Assembly (NCBI GenBank): GCA_029582265.1 | Contig: CM055823.1 | Location: forward strand, 22,269,290 to 22,333,289 | DNA length: 64,000 nt | Reading direction: 5' to 3' | Origin: Zoroaster sp. YZ-2022 | Taxonomy: Eukaryota > Echinodermata > Asteroidea > Forcipulatida > Zoroasteridae | Position numbers and translations under genes: made by a program | Shown: positions 42,325 to 52,275 of the stretch, one piece after another | Layout: every line of letters starts with the position of its first letter | Numbering within the stretch: position 1 is the stretch's first letter | Notes under the pieces: generated by a model | Seen by the model: only the letters and a program-made list of their open reading frames with translations | Told to the model about the DNA's origin: nothing | The model's database searches: none

Positions 42325-43697
42325 GTGAGTTTATGCCTGTTTTGTGTTCAGATCTCTGTAACTCCACTGGGTATACTTTAAAAGGAAGTGTAAAGAGTTG
42401 CATGATTGTTTAAAGATCCCTCATTCTTTTTCAAGAGTTAAATAAACTGTTTTGAATTAATTTGGAATGGGGGTAATGACAGAGTAAAAAGAAATATTTT
42501 GTTTACTTGATAGTTTAAGAATGGTTAATTCCTTTATTTTCCCCCATGTCATGGGTTAAAAAATACACCAGTATTTTGAAAACTGTTGAACTTTCAGCTG
42601 TGTCTACCTTCACCACGATGTTGACAATCAGTGGATAAACATTTTCACTCTGGGTCCAACTCTTATTTGAAAAAGAGATTGTTACATTTTCCAATCTTAT
42701 TAAAAAAAATTATGTACATCAACCTAATTTTTTAAAACTTTTTATTGAATATATTTATTATAAATAAAAAAATATAATATTTTAAATTGTATTCATCACC
42801 AATGGTTAACAGATAAGCACATGCAAGGTGTTGTTCTACAATGTATATTTATAAATTGTAAATTTCAAAGCCAGATACCACCTTTTGTGGGTTTGCAGCA
42901 TTTTATGAGAAATGAATGTGACATTGAGTACAACATAAAGAAAAACCAAACTGTAAATTCAGTTTTATAATAGTGTACCCACACATATTCACACCTGAGT
43001 TGTTGTACTTTTGTTGATGGTTGACCCTTTTAAATGATACATAATTTCAGTCTGCAGGTGCTGCACTGCTGTTGATCTTTCCTATAATTCTTTTTTGTTG
43101 TTGCTTGTTCTTCTTTAAATCAATAAAACACTGAAAGAAAAACAAAAAGAAACAAAATATTTTGCCAGATTTGATGGTGAAGTTTAATATACACTGTCAA
43201 TGGTTGGGTTATTAAAGTCAGATGGTGACTTAATTGTGGCATAAAATTGCATGTGGTGAAAGTGCCAAGTGATAGTGGTTTTGCATTCCATTGTGATTTA
43301 TTTTGGTAAATGTTTTTAAAATTACTTGCTAAGAAAGAGCTAGGTGATTTGCTGGTTAGTTATTGTAACAAGTTGCATATTTGTAGACACTTTTGCCATG
43401 CATGTAAAAGTTACAAACAAAACAGATAAACAGACAGTCCAACAACCAAATTACAAGACAGTACAATACAATTTTATCATTATAACTTCAGGTCCATGTA
43501 TTTTACTTGCTTTTGATATATAGTGTGGTGAAACAATGTTGGTAATAAAACAAGCAGAATGTACAGTGTAGTAATCAACAATATAAGCATCATGCTCAAG
43601 TAGTTTAAACTGAGAGTATAAACTGTATTGATGACTGATGAGCTCATTTAGATAATTTCTTAGTATTTATGAAATTAATATATTATTGGTCATCCAG
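42325..43697. other. AT-rich intron, nothing recognised
   Basis: Poly-A and poly-T tracts and low complexity at 42660-42790. No exon or repeat family was identified. Confidence 0.5.
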
Positions 43698-43793
43698 GAA
43701 GCAGGTGACACGGAAAATAGCAGTGATGAAAGTCTGCCATTCCCCTTTCTTGACAAGGAAGAGCCTGCTGCAGTTGTAATGTCCAATACACAG
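43698..43793 (+). CDS. Acidic linker exon
   Basis: A 96-nt exon, phase 0 to 0, between ATCCAG and GTGGGC. It encodes EAGDTENSSDESLPFPFLD, then EEPAAVVMSNTQ. The S/D/E-rich content is typical of a disordered linker between domains. It joins 44205 in phase. Confidence 0.5.
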
Positions 43794-43849
43794 GTGGGCG
43801 GAATTGAAAATGAATAGAGTGAAGTGATAATGACCAAAAATCTATATCA

Positions 43850-44042
43850 GATTCAAAAGTTTTTTGACTTAAGTCCACTTTTCCTAATTTGTATGAAATA
43901 AATTTTCATTTTAATGAAAACAAATTAAATTTCGTATTCTCATGTTATTGCAATTTTTCTAAATTTGACTTTATTTACCAAAAATTTATTTCATAAAAAT
44001 TAGGAAAAGTGGACTTATGCTTGAGTCAAAATACTTTTGAAT
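43850..44042. mobile_element. Short MITE with about 55-bp inverted ends
   Basis: TTCAAAAGTTTTTTGACTTA and GTCCACTTTTCCTAATTT at the left are inverted at 43980-44042 (AAATTAGGAAAAGTGGACTT, AAATACTTTTGAA). The spacer is AT-rich. Confidence 0.82.
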
Positions 44043-44204
44043 ATGTTGCTTTGTCTTTGTTGTTGTTGAAGTATTTGATGAATCTTTTCTGTTAGGAATG
44101 ATAGTATTTTGCATAATTTGTTTTAAATCCAAATCACAGGTTTTCAAGATAATTCCTAAAGAGGGGTTATATTGTATTTTAAATTATTTCACTTTTACTA
44201 CCAG

Positions 44205-44276
44205 CTATCTGTTGCAGATACTCCATCATTCAACTTGAAGCAAAAGGACGTGCATCAGCCAGACACCCCAACTATT
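44205..44276 (+). CDS. Short linker exon, tentative
   Basis: After TACCAG, phase 0: LSVADTPSFNLKQKDVHQP, then DTPTI. The donor used (GTTTGT) is weak. The 72-nt length keeps phase 0 to 0, which matches both neighbours. Confidence 0.35.
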
Positions 44277-44838
44277 GTTTGTTCAGTATCATCATGTATA
44301 GCACTTGTACTTTATAAGCATTTTTGTCATTTCATGTTGGGTTTTCCAACACAAAACAATCTGAACCCCGAAAAGGAAATGTCATCTGTCCTCTTTGTCA
44401 CCTTTTGAAACTCAACATTTCTAAACAATGTTGCGTGTGACATGCAGGGGGTTATCAAGAGGGGCCAAAAGGAAAAGGGAGCATGCTTAAAAAAGATTTG
44501 CATTGCAACAAAAAAGGTGGAACCCAAAGCCTTCATACCACATAAAATCATTATTTACCATAGGGTTTCATGGCATGATTTGAAAAACTGTGAAAATGTT
44601 ACTGGCAACTATACTGATATCTCAGTGACACTTGGTCCCAAATGCTCTCCATTTGTCGAAGTTGTAAAAATAATTAATTAGGCTTTTCAGTTGCGTATGC
44701 AAATCAGTTTAACAAAACCTTAAACATTCAAGAAACCAACTAGTTCTATATAAATTTTCAGAGGAATTCTGAATAAATGCTTGCTCCACAGAAGAAATTG
44801 TCTTTTGACTTTGCATGTTTGCTGATTATTTCTTTCAG

Positions 44839-44987
44839 GGTGCTTCGACTTCAAACACTTCTATGCACAACACCAATGCAAGCATTCCGTATACAAACTA
44901 CATAAACTTGATAGAGGATGGTACAGACGATGAGGATATAGCAATCTCCATCAATGATGACAATACTGAGGATGATGCACATGAATT
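44839..44987 (+). CDS. Acidic linker exon before the HECT-like region
   Basis: A 149-nt exon, phase 0 to 2, between TTTCAG and GTGAGC. It encodes GASTSNTSMHNTNASIPYTN, a central NLIEDGTDDEDIAI and an acidic end (TEDDAHEL). It is fully open. The phase-2 end fits the exon at 45381. Confidence 0.5.
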
Positions 44988-45380
44988 GTGAGCAACAAGT
45001 ATTTGACCCTTTCTATGGAATCTAAGAACACTTTTCCTTACATGTTGTATTCGATGTGTCTTTTCAAAAAAATAAAAAAATTAATAGTAATAATACCTAT
45101 GATTCCTCAAAAGCACATATCCAACTGTAGTTCACAAGCCTGAAAAAACCTGTTTAGAAAAGATGATAAAACCCAAGTAAGGACTGAAAACCCAATACAC
45201 TTATAATGAGCTGGATTCAAACCTGTGTCCAGATGGTAGAAGGTGAGGTGAGTCAGCCTGCTCCAACCTGACTCCCCAAACTTGGCCTTCCAAAGTCTTA
45301 AGTACTCTTTAAATATGTCTCATTTATTTGTGTTGTAAATTTCTGTTGTTAAATGTACAAATTTGAAAATTTCCTTTCAG

Positions 45381-45527
45381 GCCAGACAAAACTGTAGAAG
45401 ATAATTATAGTAATGAAGCACAAAGCGTACAGGTGAAGAAGTTACAATTGTAGTTCACAGAAAACGGGTGTTGCAGAGTGCAGTTCGAGCTACAAAAGAT
45501 GGTTTCATTTTCCTTTCCACACCATTC

Positions 45528-45530
<3 letters not shown>
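45381..45530 (+). pseudogene. Start of HECT-like exon, frameshifted and split by a SINE
   Basis: After TTTCAG in phase 2: LPDKTVEDNYSNEAQSVQ, then TAG in that frame. From about 45429 a second frame is open without a break to the SINE: GEEVTIVVHRKRVLQSAV, then ATKDGFIFLSTPFV. The second part looks like the beginning of a HECT domain (a basic VHRKRVLxxA helix). An indel near 45430 would join the two frames. The exon stops abruptly at the AAT tail of the SINE at 45531 and resumes at 45932. Confidence 0.6.
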
Positions 45531-45588
<58 letters not shown>

Positions 45589-45922
45589 TGTGGACTTATA
45601 TAGTGCACGTATCCACCAACTGAGTGGTGCTCAAGGCGCATTACATTATTACCCCTGCTCATAAGGCTCATAAATCATTCCTGAAACCATCTCAGCTCCC
45701 TGGGGATTATACAGCTCAATTGCTGCCATTACAGCGCATATAGGGCTAATCAACCAACTTTGCCCTCACAGGTACCCATTTAACCCCTGGGTGGAGAGAA
45801 GCAATTATGGTTAAGTGTCTTGCTCAAGGACACAAGTGTCACGGCCGGGATTCGAACCCACATTCTGCTGCTAACACCAGCACTTGAGTCTGGTAAGCTA
45901 GACCGCTCGGCCACGACACTCC
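45531..45922 (-). mobile_element. tRNA-derived SINE inserted in a coding exon
   Basis: An (AAT)n tail at 45531-45587, the common body, and a head ending GGCCACGACACTCC with the box B complement GGGATTCGAACCC (45847-45859). The flanks CACCATTCGTT (left) and CACTCGTT (right) look like an imperfect target duplication. The host reading frame is the same on both sides. Confidence 0.88.
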
Positions 45923-45931
45923 ACACTCGTT

Positions 45932-46054
45932 GTGTTTGCTGGAGAGGAGGCAGAAATGGCAGGGGGCCTCGCAGGGAATTTTTTAAGTGATTATTGTGAT
46001 GAATTAGGAACAATCTACTTTCCATGCACCACAAGTGCCAACTTGTCTGATGAG
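45932..46054 (+). pseudogene. HECT-like exon, second half after the SINE
   Basis: Continues the same frame as the part left of the SINE: VFAGEEAEMAGGLAGNFLSD, then CDELGTIYF and TTSANLSDE. VxFxGEExxxxGGxxxxF is the HECT N-lobe signature; the usual GGPxREFF is changed to GGLAGNFL. The 3' end is uncertain: the donor at 46055 (GTGCTC) is weak and its phase does not fit the next exon. An earlier GTCTGA would fit. Confidence 0.6.
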
Positions 46055-46265
46055 GTGCTCAGTATGTATTATGAAAATAATATGTTGGGTATAGCATTCT
46101 TGTGTGTTTCTGTGCAATTATATACACTGTGTGTGGTTCTCTGCTTTAGGAGCTTTGGGTTTTTGTAATTCACCTTCATAATATAATGTTTTGTTATATA
46201 TCTTTCGTAATAAAAAATGACATGGTATAATAATTAGAAACATGAAATTTGATGTCCATTTGCAG

Positions 46266-46384
46266 GCTCCTGATTAGGGAGGTTTCATTTCAGATGGGGG
46301 TGTTCGAAAGACAAAATAACAAGCTGCACTTATCATATAATATTCAGCATCGGAAAGAAGGAACATACAAACTTGCTGGGCAGT
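46266..46384 (+). CDS. HECT-like exon truncated by assembly gap
   Basis: After TTTGCAG in phase 2: LLIREVSFQMGVFERQNNKL, then a helix and GTYKLAGQ up to the first N. The YxLAG motif after an F-E-x segment matches the HECT N-lobe pattern, where the chain continues into the hydrophobic E2-binding part. The catalytic cysteine region is not visible. Confidence 0.6.
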
Positions 46385-46884
46385 NNNNNNNNNNNNNNNN
46401 NNNNNNNNNNNNNNNNNNNNNNNNNNNNNNNNNNNNNNNNNNNNNNNNNNNNNNNNNNNNNNNNNNNNNNNNNNNNNNNNNNNNNNNNNNNNNNNNNNNN
46501 NNNNNNNNNNNNNNNNNNNNNNNNNNNNNNNNNNNNNNNNNNNNNNNNNNNNNNNNNNNNNNNNNNNNNNNNNNNNNNNNNNNNNNNNNNNNNNNNNNNN
46601 NNNNNNNNNNNNNNNNNNNNNNNNNNNNNNNNNNNNNNNNNNNNNNNNNNNNNNNNNNNNNNNNNNNNNNNNNNNNNNNNNNNNNNNNNNNNNNNNNNNN
46701 NNNNNNNNNNNNNNNNNNNNNNNNNNNNNNNNNNNNNNNNNNNNNNNNNNNNNNNNNNNNNNNNNNNNNNNNNNNNNNNNNNNNNNNNNNNNNNNNNNNN
46801 NNNNNNNNNNNNNNNNNNNNNNNNNNNNNNNNNNNNNNNNNNNNNNNNNNNNNNNNNNNNNNNNNNNNNNNNNNNNNNNNNNNN
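46385..46884. other. Assembly gap of 500 N
   Basis: Exactly 500 unknown bases, a conventional placeholder for a scaffold gap. Its true length is unknown. It falls inside the HECT-like coding region, so the rest of that gene may be hidden in it. Confidence 0.99.
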
Positions 46885-48105
46885 TTTTCCCTTTTAATAA
46901 TCTAAGAACAGGACCTACGTCCGAAGAACGAAGCGTCTGTGAAAGTTTCAGCTTATAATTATTTCTTTGTGTTGTTATAACGAGAAAATAGTGAAAGTTC
47001 ATTCAGATTGTTTAATTGTGTTCATTTCTGTCTTAGGATGACAGAAATTAATTGTTAATTTTTTTTTTTTTTTTTAATGATTGCCCCCTGAGACAGAAAT
47101 ATGTCAAGGGGTATTTGATGCTATAAACTTTACATCAATAGACCAATACAGTTTTTTTAAATTTTATATTAACAATAAGCCTATACCCGTATAGTGTAAA
47201 GTGGATTTAAACGGAAGTATACAAACTATACACTTTACTCGCTTTTAAATTTATGTTGGTAAAACTGCCTCGATAGGAGTGTGCTTTCCTCTGCTTTCAG
47301 ATTGTGAATTCAATGTCAAATTCATATGGGACTCTTTTTTTTTTGAATGACAGTACCTCAGACTGAAATTAATGTTAAATTATTCGGGTATTCTGTTTTG
47401 TCTTATTGAAAATATTACATTTAGGCCTATTGTTATAATAGTAAATTTTGTATTTTGTTTGTGATCAATTTGTAATCTTTTGTAAAGTTGTGGTATAAAT
47501 AACCCCATTCTATAGGGCCAATACACTGGACCGTAATCATTGGGCCCAACCCCACACATGTACAAAAAGGGGCGCATTTTTTAAACTTTTCATCTGCTAT
47601 TCCTTTTTTAAGTAAGCTTGCTCATACAAGCAAACACTTTTGGCATAAAGTTCGCTATTGTGAGATCGGTAATTTTGGTGAAATTTTAATGTTATTGTCA
47701 TTTATTTAATGTATTTTATTTATTTTAATTTTTTTAATTTTTAATGTTTCGAAAATTTCATGAAAGTGAGCTATCCCAGAATAATGGATTTTATACCAAC
47801 AAAAGTGTCTGCTTGGGCAAGGTTACCTAATCACTAAGTTTTAAGTTGTAATAATTAGCAGATCAAAAGTTGAAGAAAAAAGAAAAATCACCCTTTTTGT
47901 ACATGTGGAGTTATGGCCAAGGATACGGAGGGACTCCAGTGTATTGGCTCTATATAATGGTGTGCACAATGTATTAGCCCTAGAATGGGACTTTTGTATA
48001 GTATTGTAATGATCCATGATTTTAGTCCTATCTGAGTTCACCCTGCAATATTTATCACCTTTTACACAATGGAACATTCCGCTCTAGTCACCTATGTTTA
48101 CATCA
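46885..48105. other. Non-coding stretch right of the gap
   Basis: No exon was recognised with confidence. After an AG at 46909-46910 a short frame (GPTSEERSVCESFSL, then TAA) could be the last few codons of the preceding gene, but there is no independent support. The rest is AT-rich with poly-T tracts. Confidence 0.4.
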
Positions 48106-49475
48106 TATGGAACGCTACAGCTGCCTTCGGTGCCCATATCGCTTCATTCGGCTGATTCACCATTTCATTCGGCCGATTCACCATTTCATTCTGCTATATC
48201 ACCATTTCATTCGGCTACTCATCATTTCATTTGCCCAATCATCATTTCATTCGGCTAGTCTTCATTTCGTTCGCCTTTTCGTCATTTCATTCGGCCATTC
48301 ACCATTTCATTCGCCCAATCATCATTTCATTCAGCTAGTCTTCATTTCATTCGGCTATTCACCATTTCATTTGCCCAATCATCATTTCATTCGGCTAGTC
48401 TTCATTTCGTTCATTTCATCATTTTCATTCGGCAGTCATCATCTGTCACCATTTCATTTGCCACCAAGATCGCGTTGCTAGCCCCGGATTCAACCGCGGA
48501 TTCCGCTTACGGATTTAACCGGATCGGGTCAGTTTAAAAACTGGATAGGTTATCCAGTGCGTGTGAATACTGTACTCAATACGGTATGTTCCACACGGCC
48601 GGGCGCAGGCGAAATGAAATGATGGTGCACACCTCTGTCGTTAAGCGTTTATAACGCCAAACCACGATATGCCCTAAGTTGAAATGTCATCTTTATAATT
48701 CATTAACAAAATTAACAAAAATTAACATTAAAGGGCACAAATTGTTTTAACTTTTGACGAGTTGGTCATAATTAAAGTGACGCTAGAATATGTACCCATT
48801 ATCGCCGGTATATGCCGTGTATAGTTACACAATGCAGATATTTTGTGACCAACTCATCAAAAGTTAAAACAATTTGTAGCCCCCTATAATGTTAATTTTG
48901 TTAATTTTATTAACGAATTATGGAGATGACATTTCACCTTAGGGCATATCGTATTTTGGCGTTATAAGATTACGCTTAACGACAGAGGTTGAATCATCAT
49001 TTCATTTCGCCTGCGCCCGGCCGTGGAACGTACCGTATTGAGTGCAGTATTCACACGCACTGACCAACCTATCCAGAACTGACCCGATCCGGTTAAACCG
49101 TGAGAAAACCTGCAGCTGAATCCGCGGTTGAATCCGCGGCTAGCTGATCTTGGTGGCAAATGAAATGGTGAATAGCCGAATGAAAACGATGACTAGCCGA
49201 ATGAAATGATGAAAAGCGAACGAAATGAAGACTGTGATGAATGATGATTGGGCAAATGAAATGGTGAATAGCCAATAATGACGACTAGTGAATGAAATGA
49301 CGAAAAGGCGAACGAAATGAAGACTAGCCGAATGAAATGATGATTGGGCAAATGAAATGATGAGTAGCCGAATGAAATGGTGATATAGCAGAATGAAATG
49401 GTGAATCGGCCGAATGAAATGGTGAATCAGCCGAATGAAGCGATATGGGCACCGAAGGCAGCTGTAGCGTTCCAT
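48106..49475. mobile_element. 1.37-kb fold-back element with about 650-bp arms
   Basis: The left arm (48106-48770) and right arm (48846-49475) are inverted copies. Both outer parts are tandem runs of CATTTCATTCGGC-type words; the inner parts carry CCGCGGATTC and a TTAACxxAAATTAACAAAAT region. ATGGAACGCTACAGCTGCC marks each end. The loop is about 75 bases. Open frames in the arms are repeat products. Confidence 0.88.
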
Positions 49476-49714
49476 AATATCATGCATTGGGGTCACTCAC
49501 TACACTGATTGGTCAGTTACTTACTGTACTTAATGTATAGGTCATATGTTTTGTACATGACTTGATTTTACATGCGTTGTATAGGGGTTGAGATCCTAAA
49601 GGAGAAGTTGTTCTGAATAAAGTGTTGTTCTTGCTGCTCTGTAATCACCATAGAAAACCGTTTCTGGTGTCCATTTACTTTAGTATTAGTGTGACTGGGA
49701 TCCCCACCGTTATC

Positions 49715-50356
49715 TGTATGGGATCCTCACGCGATCCTCACGCGATCCTCACGCGATCCTCACGCGATCCTCACTGTTATTGGTATAGGATCCTCACTGT
49801 GTAAGATCTGCATGCGATCCTCACTGTGATCTGCATGGGATCCTCACTGTTATCTGTATGGGATCCTCACGCGATCCTCATGCGATCCTCACTGTGATCT
49901 GCATGGGATCCTCACTGTTATCTGTATGGGATCCTCACGCGATCCTCATGCGATCCTCACTGTTATTGGTATAGGATCCTCACTGTATAAGATCTGCATG
50001 CGATCCTCACTATGATCTGCATGGGATCCTCACTGTGAACAACTCAGAGCTGCATTCATTGACTTGGAAGCTGCGATCCACCACCGCAGGAACCTATTGC
50101 TTAGAAGCATATCACGCTACCCGTGCGCTTAAGGAATAGGTATGGGATCCTCACGCGATCCTCATGCGATCCTCACTGTTATTGGTATAGGATCCTCACT
50201 GTGTAAGATCTGCATGCGACCCTCACTATGATCTGCATGGGATCATCACTGTGAACAACTCAGAGCTGCATTCATTGACTTGGAAGCTGCGATCCACCAC
50301 CGCAGGAACCTATTGCTTAGAAGCATATCACGCTACCCGTGCGCTTAAGGAATAGG
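49715..50356. repeat. GATCCTCAC-type repeats with a 220-bp duplication
   Basis: Many short units of GATCCTCACGC or GGATCCTCACTGTTAT. A larger block with CAACTCAGAGCTGCATTCAT, CACCACCGCAGGAACC and CTACCCGTGCGCTTAAGG occurs at about 50037-50131 and again at about 50253-50356, each after its own GATCC run. Confidence 0.88.
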
Positions 50357-50401
50357 TTAAGACAAACATTACAGTATATTCGTGTTTTTCAACCCGGAGC
50401 C

Positions 50402-50468
50402 ATGCAACTATATACATGTACACTTGTTTTAATAATGGTAATTTTACTTTTTATTTTATATCCGGCAT
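50402..50468 (+). CDS. Tie1/2: Possible first coding exon with signal peptide
   Basis: ATG at 50402 opens MQLYTCTLVLIMVILLFILY followed by PA and one base of the next codon. The donor GTAGCG is imperfect. Joined to 51937 in phase 1 it gives PACVSA before IDDF, a good signal-peptidase site after a 14-residue hydrophobic core. The sequence lies just after a duplicated repeat block. The alternative is that the true first exon is elsewhere in 46.9-51.9 kb. Confidence 0.4.
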
Positions 50469-51335
50469 GTAGCGATTCTCGATCTGTTTTTGTTATGTCT
50501 ATGTTTCTCTTCTGTCAGAAATGTCGTTCTATTCGGAAACCACACCGGCATAGGCCAAAGTCTATTGGCTCTGCGTTGCTATGATTTTTGTTCATGGTTC
50601 TTCCTTATACTTTATACGTTTAATATCGACCATAATTATTTGGACCATTAGTTCACAGAGTGTCATCCATTCTAACATACGCCCTATAATGGTACACCCC
50701 TAAATGGTACACCCCTGTCATAACCTGCTACACGTATTTCATTCATTGCATTATTCACTATAACCAGACAGCGCCCTCTCTCAGTGTTTATGTTTTGTAA
50801 CATGGCGCTTCTCGGTACACAAAATAAATGTTATTCGTCAGTTGTTGAATAAATCTCTTGTTGAAGCCATAAGACAGAATATTTTGTGAGTGTATACTTG
50901 CAAGTTACTACAATCCCATAGTGACCAAATGCACGGGTGATAATATGCGTCATAATATTTGTCCTCAATTTTGTTATAAAAAACAAAGATTTGAGGTCCA
51001 AGGTCCATACAAAAAGGGATTGTGTAAAATTGGTCCAATATCATGACCTGAGGTCCCTGACTTCCAACTGAGTTTGGATACGCTAAGCCCTGAAAAGGTG
51101 GTCCTAATTGCTTCCAGGACTTGTGTAGGGCACTTTTTTCCAAATTGGATGCTTTCCAGTGTGGGCGTTTTCACTAGAGGGTGGTTTCCTTTATTTATTT
51201 TTGTAATATCAGTGGTTCTTGGTATGAAGGCCCTGGGCCACAGTTATTTAGTTAACTTTTTCATGCCCTGGCATGTACCACTGGTAATGTTCTGTTTTGT
51301 ATATTGTCTTATGTTTGTTGTGTTTTATGACGAAT

Positions 51336-51468
<133 letters not shown>

Positions 51469-51649
51469 TTAAAAAAAATTGAATTAAAACATTCAATTAA
51501 AATAAAGTTAAAGGTGTTGTCTTTTAATTGACACATATTTGAGATTAGTTTATTTAGTGGTGTGCACCCTTATACGTATGTTTTACTACTGTTGTCTATA
51601 ATGTCTGATTTGTTGGTTGGTTTGTTAGTCGGCGTGTAATAAATTAATA

Positions 51650-51812
51650 CGAGTGCACGAAATAATTTATTTCGAGCGCACGAAATAAATTATTTCGAGC
51701 GCTCGAAATGATTTCGTGCGCTCGAAATAACTTATTTCGAGTGCACGAAATGATTTCGTGAGCACGAAATGATTTCGTGAGCACGAAATGATTTCGGGCG
51801 CACGAAATAAAG
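51650..51812. repeat. Cluster of ATTTCGnGCnCGAAAT palindromes
   Basis: About ten partly overlapping units with cores such as TTTCGAGCGCTCGAAA and GCACGAAATGATTTCGTG. They end 125 bases before Ig exon 1 of the Tie-like gene. It could be a decayed fold-back element. Confidence 0.75.
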
Positions 51813-51936
51813 AACTCAAATATTTCTTCGCACATAAATTTGTTTTCATCATATGTCCCTTTAGGGGCTCCGTAGAATACAGAAATGTGAAAATATTTGT
51901 ATTATTTTTGTATTATTATTATTTTGTTGTTTCTAG

Positions 51937-52275
51937 GTGTGTCAGCTATCGATGATTTCACTTGTGTCACAAAACCACGTATTGGTATTACCACCGATGA
52001 CACCTACATAGCCGGTTTTTTTGTCAACTTCAATGGGGAGCTCTCCTTTGTCCGTACGGTTTACACGTACACCCATGGAACCGATGATGAATCAGACCTA
52101 TCACTACCCTCGGGAAGCAAGGTTGAAACACCGGAAACAAGTGGAGATGAAATGATTTCTATTTTACGGTTGCCATCCTCTGATGGGACGGCAAGAATTG
52201 GCGCGTTTGCTTGTAAGGCAACGAAGAGTGGAGGTGATGTGACAGAAATAGAAACCGTTATTATGAGCAAAACAG
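51937..52275 (+). CDS. Tie1/2: Ig-like domain 1 exon
   Basis: A 339-nt exon, phase 1 to 1, between TTTCTAG and GTATAT. It begins VSAIDDFTCVTKPRIGI and ends near FACKATKSGGDVTEIETV and MSKT. FTC and FACKA give the two cysteines expected for an Ig-like fold about 85 residues apart. VSA could be the end of the signal peptide. The T-rich intron just before it can also be read as an open hydrophobic peptide, but that lacks an ATG. Confidence 0.75.

Larger units (their letters stand above)
32629..46384 (+). other. Locus overview: C2H2/SAM/HECT-type gene, probably decaying
   Basis: About fifteen exon fragments on one strand give, in order: an acidic stretch, a CPLC finger-like segment, a second Cys/His segment, a helical region, a SAM-like domain split by an intron, acidic linkers and the N-terminal part of a HECT-like domain. 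HECT proteins pass ubiquitin from E2 to substrate through a C-terminal cysteine; that part would lie in or beyond the N gap. Similar finger/SAM/HECT combinations occur in G2E3-like families expanded in marine animals. That comparison is from family knowledge, not a search. Lesions: a probable 1-nt insertion at about 33808, a partial exon duplication at 42184-42324, a frame change at about 45430 and a SINE at 45531-45922. It may be a pseudogene or a copy disrupted in this haplotype. Confidence 0.6.

Noticed and set aside
46249..47002. Long open frames made mostly of unknown residues
   Set aside because: They cross the 500-N gap; only the HECT-like part before the gap is supported.
48107..49496. 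HF/FIR-rich open frames on both strands
   Set aside because: They are the two inverted arms of a fold-back element read in opposite directions.
50339..50584. 81-codon open frame as a complete small protein
   Set aside because: Only its hydrophobic middle makes sense as a signal peptide; the rest has no recognisable feature.
51897..51936. Signal peptide read from the T-rich stretch directly before Ig exon 1
   Set aside because: No ATG in that frame, and the stretch ends in a normal polypyrimidine tract and AG acceptor; it is intron.
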